A stretch of 64,000 nucleotides of DNA from Mucilaginibacter rivuli (GTDB taxonomy: Bacteria > Bacteroidota > Bacteroidia > Sphingobacteriales > Sphingobacteriaceae), in NCBI RefSeq assembly GCF_019391655.1, contig NZ_JAHXPQ010000008.1, positions 180,804-244,803 on the forward strand. Reading direction: 5' to 3'. Each line of letters begins with the position of its first letter. Positions within the stretch are counted from its first letter, which is position 1. Positions 8,489 through 17,101 of the stretch are shown here, in pieces. The notes under the pieces are model-generated. The model saw only the letters and a program-made list of their open reading frames with translations, did no database searches and was not told where the DNA came from. A program made the position numbers and the translations under genes.

Positions 8489-9538
8489 ATGAAATTATCT
8501 CAATTTAAATTCAATTTACCGGAATCGTTAATAGCACATTCGCCTGTTGAAGCCCGCGACGAATCGCGCTTAATGGTATTACACCGTGATTCAGGTAAAA
8601 TTGAGCATAAAATTTTTAAAGATGTGCTTGGTTACTTTGATGATAAGGACGTAATGATATTGAATAACACCAAAGTTTTCCCTGCCCGCTTATATGGCAA
8701 TAAAGAGAAAACAGGTGCTACTATAGAAGTATTTTTATTGCGCGAATTAAACAAAGAATTGCGCCTTTGGGACGTATTGGTTGATCCGGCCCGTAAAATA
8801 CGCGTAGGCAACAAACTTTACTTTGGTGATGACGATCTGCTTATTGCAGAGGTTGTTGATAATACCACATCGCGTGGCCGTACCATACGCTTTTTGTTTG
8901 ATGGCACGGATGAAGAGTTCCGCCGCAATGTGGAGATATTGGGTGAAACACCGCTCCCAAAATACATTAAACGTAAAGCTACCGAAGAAGATAAAGAACG
9001 CTACCAAACCATTTTTGCTAAAAACGAAGGTGCTGTGGCTGCCCCTACTGCCGGTTTACACTTTAGCCGTGAACTGATGAAACGCCTTGAATTAAAAGGT
9101 ATTGAGTTTGCCGAAGTTACACTACATGTTGGTTTAGGCACTTTCCGCCCGGTTGAGGTTGAAGATTTGACCAAGCACAAAATGGATTCGGAGCAATTTA
9201 TCATTGAGCAAAAACAAGCTGATATTGTAAATAAAGCTATCGAAGAAAAACGCCGTATTTGCGCTGTGGGTACAACATCAATGCGCACTATCGAATCGGC
9301 AGTATCGGCAAACAGAACACTGAAAGCTGCTAACGACTGGACAAGCAAGTTCATCTTCCCGCCGTATGATTTTAGCATTGCCAACTCGATGATCACCAAT
9401 TTCCACACGCCCGAATCAACTTTATTGATGATGATTTGCGCATTTGGCGGTTACGAAAATGTAATGAACGCTTACGAAGTTGCTATAAAAGAAAAATACC
9501 GATTTTATAGCTACGGCGATGCGATGTTACTAATTTAA
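8489..9538 (+). CDS. queA: tRNA preQ1(34) S-adenosylmethionine ribosyltransferase-isomerase QueA
   Basis: This 349-residue cytosolic enzyme transfers and isomerises the ribosyl part of SAM onto preQ1 at tRNA position 34 to give epoxyqueuosine. Family blocks are visible in order: FNLPESLIAHSPVEARDESR at the N-terminus, LNNTKVFPARLYGNK, AAPTAGLHFSRELM, VTLHVGLGTFRPVEVEDL, and the end block NFHTPESTLLMMICAFGG. The length is standard. The gene is followed by a perfect 16-bp terminator and is separate from ispD. No other queuosine gene is in the window. Confidence 0.97.
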   Translation: MKLSQFKFNLPESLIAHSPVEARDESRLMVLHRDSGKIEHKIFKDVLGYFDDKDVMILNNTKVFPARLYGNKEKTGATIEVFLLRELNKELRLWDVLVDPARKIRVGNKLYFGDDDLLIAEVVDNTTSRGRTIRFLFDGTDEEFRRNVEILGETPLPKYIKRKATEEDKERYQTIFAKNEGAVAAPTAGLHFSRELMKRLELKGIEFAEVTLHVGLGTFRPVEVEDLTKHKMDSEQFIIEQKQADIVNKAIEEKRRICAVGTTSMRTIESAVSANRTLKAANDWTSKFIFPPYDFSIANSMITNFHTPESTLLMMICAFGGYENVMNAYEVAIKEKYRFYSYGDAMLLI

Positions 9539-9688
9539 GTAGTTAGTAATTAGTACATAGACTTGCATTTTATGGGTGTTATTTCATATTTTTATGAAAT
9601 AACACCCATTTTGCTTCTAATGCTTATCATAACTATTTAACGCACTGTTGTGGATCTAACTACTAACTACTCAATACTAAATACTCAA
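9537..9688. repeat. Inverted pair of heptamer tracts flanking the queA terminator
   Basis: Left tract 9537-9560 iterates TTAGTA-type heptamers. Right tract 9657-9688 reads as TAACTAC, TAACTAC, TCAATAC, TAAATAC with 7-nt phasing and is roughly the inverse of the left. The right tract lies inside the ispD frame, just after its GTG start. Confidence 0.6.
9572..9613 (+). terminator. Intrinsic terminator after queA
   Basis: 16-bp perfect arms (9572-9587 with 9594-9609, ATGGGTGTTATTTCAT) and a 6-nt loop, followed by TTTT interrupted only after the third position. Confidence 0.88.
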
Positions 9689-10351
9689 AAAAATTACGCC
9701 ATTATAGTTGCCGGTGGCTCGGGCAGCAGGATGAAAAGCGCTGTTCCGAAACAATTTTTATTGCTGAATGGGAAGCCTTTGATGATGTATACCATAGCGG
9801 CTTTTTATAACAGTGAAACCAGCCCCACCATCATTGTGGTACTCCACCCCAACCAGCACCAATACTGGAAAGAGCTGTGCATAGAACACGACTTTAGGAT
9901 ACCTCACCATTTAGCTAATGGTGGCGATACCCGCTTCCAGTCGGTTAAAAATGGTTTGGCACTTATAAAAAGCGATTCGATAATTGCGGTACACGATGCA
10001 GTAAGGCCATTAACACCTATTGCTGTAATAGATGCTTCTTTTAATTATGCTGCAGAACACGGTAATGCCATTGTTGCCGTACAAAGTCGCGATTCTATCC
10101 GGCAACTGAAAAACAACAGATCGGCCGCGTTGCTGCGGGATGAGATATACCTGGTACAAACTCCGCAGACCTTTCAATCGCCCATCCTAAAAAAAGCCTA
10201 CGAACAAGAATACAACACCGCTTTTACTGATGATGCCAGTGTTGTAGAATTGTCGGGCGTTGATATTAATATTATTGAAGGCACTTATACTAATATTAAA
10301 GTTACGTTTCCGGAGGATATCGCTGTCGCGGAGATGTTTTTAAAGAACTGA
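9650..10351 (+). CDS. ispD: 2-C-methyl-D-erythritol 4-phosphate cytidylyltransferase IspD
   Basis: The 233-residue cytosolic MEP-pathway enzyme transfers CMP from CTP to MEP. The nucleotide-binding loop is IIVAGGSGSRMKSAVPKQF. VHDAVRPL and the later TDDASVVE segment are the catalytic and MEP-binding blocks, and IKVTFPEDIAVAE is the conserved end. No ATG precedes the core, so GTG at 9650 is taken as the start. The first 14 residues before NYAIIVAGG are encoded by a heptamer-repeat tract, an unusual N-terminal extension. An alternative is initiation from a non-canonical codon nearer the core. Confidence 0.95.
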   Translation: MDLTTNYSILNTQKNYAIIVAGGSGSRMKSAVPKQFLLLNGKPLMMYTIAAFYNSETSPTIIVVLHPNQHQYWKELCIEHDFRIPHHLANGGDTRFQSVKNGLALIKSDSIIAVHDAVRPLTPIAVIDASFNYAAEHGNAIVAVQSRDSIRQLKNNRSAALLRDEIYLVQTPQTFQSPILKKAYEQEYNTAFTDDASVVELSGVDINIIEGTYTNIKVTFPEDIAVAEMFLKN

Positions 10352-10464
10352 TTGTAAATACACGTCCTATTAATTTGATCCGGAGCCTGCAACCATTGCC
10401 ATTACATTTGCGACTTGTCTATAATAAACCTTTCTAAGTTTAACTGCATCAACCTAAGCCACAA

Positions 10465-12111
10465 ATGAAACGTTCTTATAAAACTTATATCAAAGCTGTT
10501 CTGTTTTTTATTTTATTGGCTTTAACTACTGATGGTTTTTGCTATCAAAATATTACCATTAGGGGTAATGTAAAATACCTTGGTGATAAAGTAAAGCCAA
10601 ACGCTTTATGCTTTGAATACGATGATATGCTATCGGGCAATAAAGTTCTGGTTCCTGTTATTACTGATACTAAAGGAAATTTTGATTTGAACATGCAAAT
10701 TAACTATTGCCAGGAAATTAACCTGAGCAGGATAATAACATATAATGGCAAAGCAATAGATGGTGTAAAATATACTTCGTTTTTTGCACGGCCCGGCCAA
10801 GCTATGCAGCTAACATGCACATTTACAGCAACGGGAGATTTTACCGTAAGTTTCAAAGGGGATGTTGCTACTGAAAACAATCAGTACCAGGATTACCTGC
10901 GCGCGCTTGATAAGCCGGATCTGCGTTATTATATTCCTTTATCTAAACAGTCTCCGGGCGCAGATTACCATAAAGTTGGGCAAATTGTATTAAGTAACTA
11001 TAACAATATCCTAAATTTCAATACCGGCTATTTTAAAACACACAATACTAACCCATTTGTAAAACAGCAGGTTACCAATAATTTAATATACTCCGCCGCA
11101 CATAATTTTATCAACTTAATGCCTCCTGATAAAACGACCGACTCAATATTACTGGATTTTGGCAAAGCGATACATCTTAACATTAATAACCCTGGGGCTT
11201 TAGGTAACAGTTTTTATAAAGACTTCATTCATGATTATCATTCGCTGCTTTTAAAAAGCGTAAAAGGTAAAAGCCCTTATTTTAAAGAAACCGAATTTGC
11301 GAAATATATACTGGACAATGGCAGCGGGTTAACTGCTGCTGACCGCGACTTACTCTTAAAAAAAGCCGACACAACAAAACAGTTAAATAAAAAAGAGAGC
11401 GACAGATTTTTAAACCTGATGGGGCGTAATGTGAACGATTACTTTGCAACGCTTGAACATAATTTATCGGATTTTGATTTCTTTTTACAGCTAAAGGATA
11501 CCTACCAACGCGACCTTTTTGCCACAATTACATTATACAAGTTAATTGATAGCAGGCAGTTTGCGTACATTAAACCAAACTTAAACAGCTATAAGGCTAC
11601 TGTTAAAAATGTTACGTTTAAAAATAGCTTTCTATCGGCCTACCAAAAGCAGGATGAAGTTTTAAATGGCAGTAAGCTATCTCCAAAATCAATCATTTAC
11701 ATACCTGATAATTTAAAGGGATTGGAGTTGTTTAACACGATAATTAAAAAATACAATGGTAAAGCAATTTATGTTGATTTTTGGGCAACATGGTGCGGAC
11801 CCTGTATTGCCGAAATGGAGTTTTCCAAAAAATTACGTGAACAACTCGCCGGAGAAAACATAGTTTTCTTATATGTTTGCTTAAGCTCACCCAACACAAA
11901 TGATTGGAAACGGTTGATAGCTGCAAAAAATATTGAAGGCGAAAATTACTTTCTCGACTTTGAACAGTCGGCCGTAGTTAGTAAACAGTTTTCAATTAAT
12001 ACCATTCCGCGTTATATGATAATAAACCGTGTGGGCGAAACTGTAAATCATGACGCGAAGAAACCAAGCGATAGCGGTACCCTTAACGAGTTAGAAAAAT
12101 TGCTCAGATAA
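10465..12111 (+). CDS. TlpA-like thioredoxin-fold protein with N-terminal DUF4369-type region
   Basis: The protein has 548 residues with an N-terminal signal/anchor at about 10-26. A long N-terminal half follows, beginning with a short beta domain typical of Bacteroidota TlpA relatives (NITIRGNVKYLGDK), then a helical middle. The C-terminal thioredoxin domain contains YVDFWATWCGPCIAEM with the redox pair Cys444 and Cys447, and IPRYMIINRVG with the cis-Pro. Proteins of this layout are periplasmic thiol-disulfide reductases, often of unknown client. The gene stands alone, ending at a hairpin shared with the convergent DUF294 gene. The specific substrate is not inferable. Confidence 0.9.
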   Translation: MKRSYKTYIKAVLFFILLALTTDGFCYQNITIRGNVKYLGDKVKPNALCFEYDDMLSGNKVLVPVITDTKGNFDLNMQINYCQEINLSRIITYNGKAIDGVKYTSFFARPGQAMQLTCTFTATGDFTVSFKGDVATENNQYQDYLRALDKPDLRYYIPLSKQSPGADYHKVGQIVLSNYNNILNFNTGYFKTHNTNPFVKQQVTNNLIYSAAHNFINLMPPDKTTDSILLDFGKAIHLNINNPGALGNSFYKDFIHDYHSLLLKSVKGKSPYFKETEFAKYILDNGSGLTAADRDLLLKKADTTKQLNKKESDRFLNLMGRNVNDYFATLEHNLSDFDFFLQLKDTYQRDLFATITLYKLIDSRQFAYIKPNLNSYKATVKNVTFKNSFLSAYQKQDEVLNGSKLSPKSIIYIPDNLKGLELFNTIIKKYNGKAIYVDFWATWCGPCIAEMEFSKKLREQLAGENIVFLYVCLSSPNTNDWKRLIAAKNIEGENYFLDFEQSAVVSKQFSINTIPRYMIINRVGETVNHDAKKPSDSGTLNELEKLLR

Positions 12112-12115
12112 AGTT

Positions 12116-12154
12116 ACTGTTATTTAGCTTTATTGATTAGCTTCTAATAACAGT
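12116..12154. terminator. Hairpin between convergent tlpA-like and DUF294 genes
   Basis: 9-bp arms ACTGTTATT (12116-12124) and AATAACAGT (12146-12154) with a 21-nt loop, followed by a TTTTT run at 12161. It is weak but well placed for a shared terminator. Confidence 0.45.
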
Positions 12155-12184
12155 TTGCTGTTTTTAATTTGCACATCAAAAAAC

Positions 12185-14092
12185 CTATCCCAACAAACTC
12201 CCCGTAAACTCCATCCTGATCTTAGTTTGGAAACCTTCTATGGTTTTGAATATCTCTTTTAAGGTAACACGCTCAATTTTAGTCAGTGTGTCCGGGTCAA
12301 TGTAATTATCGGGCGCGGTTTTATCATGCATGATCTGGGCCGATTGCTTGCGCAGGCGCATTCCCATGAGGTAATAGTACGATTGTATGAGTTCCAGGTA
12401 AGCGGTTTCAGTAAATACGCCTTTCGCTTTGAGAGCCTTTAAGCGCTCGCCTGTATTTACCTCAAAAATATGGTTTTTAAGGGCGTACACGCGCGCCAGA
12501 TCAACAATAGGTGTCATAGTGCGTTTGATATCAAAAACCTCTTGTGAGCCTTTTGTAAACGTTTTAATATTTTTAAAGAAAGTTAGAGGCGGCTCATACT
12601 GTAAAGCGTTTTTTGCCATGTGGAAGAACAGTTTTTCCATAGGTTTTTTGAGCTCCTCATCTAAAAACTCTTTCAGTTCCGTCATTATCGATTCATCACC
12701 ATAAATAGAGCGGCAATCAAAAAAAGTAGAGAACTTGATCACACTTTCGGGAACGGATTCTGCCATCCAACTCATGTAATTACGTTTCCAGTAGGATAAT
12801 GAATGCGTCCACTCGGGGTTCTGCGCCATAAAGCCGCCTTCGCAATACACAAAGCCAATAAAGTTGAGTTTATCAGATACGATACGGGCAAACTCGAGAA
12901 AATACTCCCTCACTTCTTCGCGGTGTTCGTTAGCCTTGTCTTCATAAATAATAGCGTTATCCTGGTCGGTTTTAAATGTTTGCTCTTTACGGCCCTCGCT
13001 GCCTAAAACCATAAATACAAATTTGGCCGGCGGAGCGCCCAGCTCTTCAATAACGCTTTCAATTACTTTTTGGGCAATGGTATCGGCAACGGTAGTTATT
13101 ACCTGGTTCACAATTTCGGCATTTACGCCACGACCCAGTAACTGGGTTACCATTTGCGGCACCGATTCCCATTTACGTTTCAATTCATTTACAGATAGGG
13201 CCAGTTTAACCGATTGTATAAATACCATTGGCGATTGCGCCTGGTCGCTCAATAATTTGCTGCGGCTGATAAAGCCTACAAAATCGCCATCTTGCTTAAT
13301 TAACAGGTAACGCGTTTTGGTGCGGAACATCATCAATATAGCCTCGTACACGTATGCGTCCGAATCGATAGAAACGATAGGGTTATCCATAATATTCTTC
13401 ACCGGATCGTTGGCATTGCCAGCTTTCGCGGTCACATTATCCCGTAGGGTAATATCGGTAACGTAACCTATTATTTTATTGCCGCCATCATTAATAAAGA
13501 TACAGCTGGTTTTATTAGCTGCCATTTTACGGGCGGCCTCGTAAATAGGCGCATCGGCATGGCATGATATGATATCGCGGTACTCAATGCTGTCTATTTT
13601 GCGTGAATACAGTTGTTCGGACGCCACATAGCTTTCTTCGAAAGTTGCCGGGCGCTTAAAAAAATGAGCGAACTCATCATTGAGCATGTGCCTGCCAAAC
13701 TCTGATGTAAAGTACTGAAAAAAGTCTTCGTACGCTTTAATTAATGATCTGAAATATCGCCTGTGTAAAAAGTAAACTGTTGTGCCCTTTTTGGCAATAA
13801 CAGTACGGATACTCTGCTTACGGTTAAGCAATACCGATATGCCACCATAGCAGTAACCCGGACCGTGTATCTCTATCTGCCGTTTGGTTTGTGTACTATC
13901 GTAAAAAAACGACTCATACTCGCCTTCGGCAATAATATCAACACCGCGCATTTTTGATATCTCTTGCTGGTATATTACAGTATCTTTACTGTACCTGATC
14001 TCCTGCAGTTGCTCTGCCACCTCCATTATTACCTCATCGGGCAATAAATTAAAAGGCTCCGATCTTTTTAAAAACTCTACCCTGTTTATCAT
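12185..14092 (-). CDS. cNMP-binding / CBS-pair / DUF294 nucleotidyltransferase-like protein
   Basis: Start set at the ATG at 14092, whose ATGA overlaps the stop of the upstream exonuclease; this gives 635 residues. Domain order: a cyclic-nucleotide-binding type beta-roll (about 10-125), a CBS pair (about 170-290), a DUF294 GlnD-like nucleotidyltransferase with LGSEGRKEQTFKTDQDNAI (Gly-Ser at 364-365 and the paired Asp), and an all-helical DUF294_C domain to the end. The GSxGRxE and DxD motifs look intact, so nucleotidyl transfer is possible. The family is a presumed cytosolic signal-responsive regulator, often near acetate transport genes, though none is here. Translational coupling to a DnaQ-like exonuclease is conserved context for this family. 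Confidence 0.9.
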   Translation of the reverse strand: MINRVEFLKRSEPFNLLPDEVIMEVAEQLQEIRYSKDTVIYQQEISKMRGVDIIAEGEYESFFYDSTQTKRQIEIHGPGYCYGGISVLLNRKQSIRTVIAKKGTTVYFLHRRYFRSLIKAYEDFFQYFTSEFGRHMLNDEFAHFFKRPATFEESYVASEQLYSRKIDSIEYRDIISCHADAPIYEAARKMAANKTSCIFINDGGNKIIGYVTDITLRDNVTAKAGNANDPVKNIMDNPIVSIDSDAYVYEAILMMFRTKTRYLLIKQDGDFVGFISRSKLLSDQAQSPMVFIQSVKLALSVNELKRKWESVPQMVTQLLGRGVNAEIVNQVITTVADTIAQKVIESVIEELGAPPAKFVFMVLGSEGRKEQTFKTDQDNAIIYEDKANEHREEVREYFLEFARIVSDKLNFIGFVYCEGGFMAQNPEWTHSLSYWKRNYMSWMAESVPESVIKFSTFFDCRSIYGDESIMTELKEFLDEELKKPMEKLFFHMAKNALQYEPPLTFFKNIKTFTKGSQEVFDIKRTMTPIVDLARVYALKNHIFEVNTGERLKALKAKGVFTETAYLELIQSYYYLMGMRLRKQSAQIMHDKTAPDNYIDPDTLTKIERVTLKEIFKTIEGFQTKIRMEFTGSLLG

Positions 14093-14787
14093 AACCAATG
14101 CGCAATTAAAATGGTAAGTATAAATAAAACTACAGCTGGTATGCCGCAACCGCTTTGCAGCTTTGGCTTATTCGTTCTTAACCTTTCTACCTGTTGCCTG
14201 GCAATTTTATCATCATCAATACTACCCATACGCACTAACTCAAAAAAGCACTCGGCAGTAGCCAATGCATCAACCATCGCATTATGATGATTTGATAATT
14301 GCCTGTTGAACAACAAACTATACAATTGATTTAACTTAAGATACCGTGTTTGCGGGTTCCTTAAAAAATTGGTAGTACCCAACATAGTACAATACATTTG
14401 TAAACTATCCATAGGCTGGCTTATGCCTGTACGGTAAAAATCAGCACCGGTGATATGAAAATCCAGCTCTACAAAATGGCCCACCACCAATGGCTGATAT
14501 TTATTCAGATCATCAGCTAACGAGCTCAATACATCTTTACGATACACCCCATGCATGTTTAAAAAACTGCGGGTAATGCCATGTATTTTAAAGGCCTCGT
14601 TATTTATTTCAAAATCGTCATCCTTAATATAATGATCTTCGCGTTTAACCTCAACCTGGTCGCTGGTGTAAATTATCCATGATATCTGTACCGCATGAGG
14701 CCAATTTTTATCATCGCTATAAGGTAAGTTCCAGTTTTTAGGTAGACCGCTGGTTTCGGTATCTATAAATAACAGGTATTGTTGCAC
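14089..14787 (-). CDS. DnaQ-like 3'-5' exonuclease with C-terminal membrane helix
   Basis: This 232-residue DEDD-superfamily exonuclease begins with LLFIDTETSGLP (Exo I, Asp and Glu metal ligands). VVGHFVELDFHI is Exo II and HNAMVDALATAECF is Exo III with His and Asp (DEDDh). The last 18 residues (VVLFILTILIAHWL) form a hydrophobic helix, which would tether this nuclease to the inner membrane and is not seen in replicative DnaQ. Its stop overlaps the ATG of the cNMP/CBS/DUF294 gene by the ATGA pattern, so the two are co-translated. The substrate may be RNA or DNA; the pairing with a signalling protein suggests regulated nucleotide processing, which is inference. Confidence 0.88.
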   Translation of the reverse strand: MQQYLLFIDTETSGLPKNWNLPYSDDKNWPHAVQISWIIYTSDQVEVKREDHYIKDDDFEINNEAFKIHGITRSFLNMHGVYRKDVLSSLADDLNKYQPLVVGHFVELDFHITGADFYRTGISQPMDSLQMYCTMLGTTNFLRNPQTRYLKLNQLYSLLFNRQLSNHHNAMVDALATAECFFELVRMGSIDDDKIARQQVERLRTNKPKLQSGCGIPAVVLFILTILIAHWL

Positions 14788-14896
14788 GGAATAAAATTAT
14801 AAAATATTTATCAGCTTAGTACACGCAATTAGCATGATATTGATCATATCTATGTTTAAATGATGTAATATTTAAAAACTATTGGAAAAACCGGGC

Positions 14897-14930
14897 AAAA
14901 AAAAGGGCCATCATAACTGATGACCCTTTT
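14897..14930 (-). terminator. Terminator of the beta-barrel gene
   Basis: 13-bp arms (14901-14913 with 14918-14930) with a single mismatch and a 4-nt loop, followed on the minus strand by a T-run. It lies 18 bp from the stop codon. Confidence 0.8.
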
Positions 14931-14948
14931 GCAATTAAGTTAAATTTA

Positions 14949-15482
14949 TTACAATTTAAAGCCGTAAGCTACGCGTAAGCCTACAAAGCCATAGTTATTG
15001 TTCTGTCCCGAAAAGTTTTCGTAACGTAAGCCAACATCTAAACCTTGATTACCCGCATAACCTATACCCGGCGAAACTATCAGTTTTGTATTTTTAGCAT
15101 AGTTTGTTTCAAAACCTGCGCCAACCTCGCCACTTATGTAAATATTGCTGGTCGGGTAAACTTTTAAACCGGCTTTAAGCGGAACAATGCCCAGATCGCT
15201 CGGGGTAATTGTACCTACTTTTTTGGCAAATACATTATAATAACCTGATGTAAGTGTGTACGAAAGGTTACTTTGGCCATCATATTGTAAGCGTGCTGTG
15301 CCACCAAGGCTAAAGCTTGAGAAGTTATTTAAATCTCCTGTTGGGACACCGGCTTCAACACCAATACCTAAACGCCATACGTTTTTAGAATCGGCACTGG
15401 TGGTTTGTGCTTTAACATTTGATGCGAACATTAGGGAAGCTGCTGCAAAAGCTGATGCTAACCATTTTGTTGAATTTTTCAT
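14949..15482 (-). CDS. Small outer-membrane beta-barrel protein
   Basis: The protein has 177 residues with a signal peptide 1-25 (ending VKAQ). The mature chain has alternating short amphipathic strands and ends with YGFVGLRVAYGFKL, whose aromatic/basic C-terminus is typical of proteins inserted by BamA. The repeated Gly-rich strand pattern (VWRLGIGVEAGVPTGDL, YISGEVGAGFETNY, GIGYAGNQGLDVGLRYENFS) suggests an eight-stranded barrel like OmpA/OmpW relatives. No peptidoglycan-binding domain follows, and function is unknown. It is a single gene with its own terminator. Confidence 0.8.
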   Translation of the reverse strand: MKNSTKWLASAFAAASLMFASNVKAQTTSADSKNVWRLGIGVEAGVPTGDLNNFSSFSLGGTARLQYDGQSNLSYTLTSGYYNVFAKKVGTITPSDLGIVPLKAGLKVYPTSNIYISGEVGAGFETNYAKNTKLIVSPGIGYAGNQGLDVGLRYENFSGQNNNYGFVGLRVAYGFKL

Positions 15483-15695
15483 AATATTAGTTTTAGTTTG
15501 AATTGTGATCTTTCTTTTTTTTAGATCGGTAACACTAAGGCAAATACGTTGCCATAATTGTTAAAACCGTGCCAAAACATAGCCAAAAGCCTAAAAATCA
15601 AGGAATAATAACGCTTATAAACATTTGTTAACAGCGTAGCATTTTGCACTAAAAACTTGGCAAAACTGTCTGAATTACCTAACGAAATGTAGGCA

Positions 15696-15731
15696 CAAAA
15701 AAATAGCGATGAGTTATCAACCCATCGCTAT
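15696..15731 (-). terminator. Terminator of the DUF4142 gene
   Basis: 9-bp GC-containing arms ATAGCGATG (15703-15711) and CATCGCTAT (15723-15731), followed on the minus strand by a seven-T run. Confidence 0.82.
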
Positions 15732-15751
15732 CTACACGTTAAATGTGTTAA

Positions 15752-16282
15752 CTATTTTATGCCTGCAGCTATTTTTTTAGCTTCTTCCAGGTGCTTTTTA
15801 ACTACAGGAAGGCCTTTTTCAACTACTTCCCTAATTTCAGGATAGTTGCTTTTTTCGTTCCATTTAAATAGTTCTTCAGCTTCGGTATGGTCTTCAACCA
15901 TCATTTTTATGTATTCTTTATCAAACTCAGCACCTGTTTTTTTAGCCAAACTATCCAATATAACTTTATGATCATGACTAACAGAATCTCTGATGATAAC
16001 AAATTTGCTTTCTGCCAGTTCATCTACTGCTTTTTGCAGTTCAGCATGGTCTTTCAACATCATATCGGCAAAACCGGTGATCTCTGCATTGGTTGAGTTT
16101 TTCTTAGCAAGTTGTGATGCCGCAATTTCAGTTAAACCACCTTCGTGTGCGCCACGGATAAATGCCAACCCGTTAATATCAACTTTAGTTTTAACAGCCG
16201 TTGAAGTGCCTCTGCCTTCGGTACATGATTGTACAGACCACGCTCCTACTAATATTGCCAGGGCTAAACTTAATTTTCTCAT
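15752..16282 (-). CDS. DUF4142 lipoprotein (ferritin-like helical fold)
   Basis: The protein has 176 residues with a lipoprotein signal ending SVQSC, lipidated Cys20. The mature part is an all-helical DUF4142 domain. GAHEGGLTEIAASQLA, FADMMLKDHAELQKAV and MVEDHTEAEELFKW carry the regularly placed His and Glu/Asp residues that give the family its ferritin-like look. Family members are common in Bacteroidota and proteobacterial envelopes and lack an established activity; metal binding is suspected. A TAnnTTTG element lies just upstream and a terminator follows, so it is monocistronic. Confidence 0.88.
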   Translation of the reverse strand: MRKLSLALAILVGAWSVQSCTEGRGTSTAVKTKVDINGLAFIRGAHEGGLTEIAASQLAKKNSTNAEITGFADMMLKDHAELQKAVDELAESKFVIIRDSVSHDHKVILDSLAKKTGAEFDKEYIKMMVEDHTEAEELFKWNEKSNYPEIREVVEKGLPVVKKHLEEAKKIAAGIK

Positions 16283-16314
16283 TCTTTTGTATCGTTTGAT
16301 TTGTTGTTATGCAA

Positions 16315-16322
16315 CAAAACTA
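16315..16322 (-). promoter_or_regulatory. Candidate -7 element of the DUF4142 promoter
   Basis: On the minus strand TAGTTTTG fits TAnnTTTG, 32 nt before the ATG. No good -33 TTTG is seen at the expected distance. Confidence 0.4.
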
Positions 16323-16668
16323 ACAATAAATATTTTACAGGGAATTTTTTAGCGTAAAATTTCGGCTAAATCTAAGTATGGTACAAGCGCCCAAAAGCAT
16401 ATTACGGCCCTTAGCATTTTCAATGTAATTTTAACAAAATGACAAAACCGGAAATTTTATTGCACGCCATTTTATCATAATTCTAATAAAGTGTTGATTT
16501 TGACAAATGTTAATAACATACCTTAAACTATCCAAAACTTGCAACAGACAATCTGCGAGCATTTTATTTTTCACACAACCTGTTGATAAGTAGCTATTTA
16601 CGGTTAACAACCTGTTTATAAAAAGCAGTACTTTTTATTTGCCTGATAACAAATATCAACCTACATTT
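16323..16668. other. AT-rich gap upstream of the long repeat
   Basis: I see no coding frame here. It contains one GTTGATAA (16582-16589) and a degenerate relative near 16612. The same motif recurs upstream of the second repeat copy at 23.9 kb, so this stretch may hold the control region of the element that follows. Confidence 0.4.
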
Positions 16669-17037
16669 AAATCAACAAGAACGACGTAATTTGACAGCCT
16701 GGCAGATAACCAGAAATTGAATCGGGGAAATCTAAGGAAGACCTAAAGAACAATGGAGGGAATCAAATCGCAACAAAAAATGAGCAGAAACCGAAAGGAA
16801 AAAACTCAAAACTGATGTGATGCTAAAGAAAGGTATTACGGGAATCATTCCGAAAGCTTTACGGAGTCGAGAAATGATTTTGGTAAGAGATTGCAGATAG
16901 CAAAGCTTGCAAGAGCTACGAAATATCGGATCATGGTCAAAAACACAAAAGGCTTGGCGCTTTGGGAAAGCTACGGCAAACCCGGAGTTGGAAAACGGAA
17001 GATCAAATCGAAAGAGGCGGCTTCCGTTTTCTATTTT
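16669..17037 (+). repeat. Long inverted element, copy A (candidate structured RNA)
   Basis: About 369 bp matching, in opposite orientation, the element at 23509-23862. The 5' block (16669-16725) agrees at 53 of 57 positions by eye. A 47-nt block at about 16885-16932, around GCAAAGCTTGCAAGAGCTACG, agrees at about 43 positions. The 3' end is a terminator hairpin with a conserved loop. The middle is divergent with small length changes. A 66-codon TTG-initiated frame crosses it but runs on through the hairpin and is not matched at its ends in copy B, so a protein is unlikely. It lies 64 bp upstream of phoH. Confidence 0.6.
16991..17037 (+). terminator. Terminator hairpin ending repeat copy A
   Basis: 11-bp arms GAAAACGGAAG (16991-17001) and CTTCCGTTTTC (17021-17031) with a 19-nt loop, followed by TATTTT. 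The same stem and loop core TCGAAAGA occur in copy B. Confidence 0.78.
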
Positions 17038-17101
17038 ATAACAATCCTAATTCTCTCCACATTTCCAATTGCTTTTAACTTAATTTTATAATTTTATCCT
17101 C

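Noticed and set aside
9650..10351. ispD frameshift or pseudogene because of the missing ATG
   Set aside because: All IspD motifs are intact in one frame and a GTG start is available.
16891..17091. 66-residue protein within repeat copy A
   Set aside because: It starts at TTG, runs through a terminator hairpin, and the corresponding frame in copy B has different ends; only a short stretch matches.
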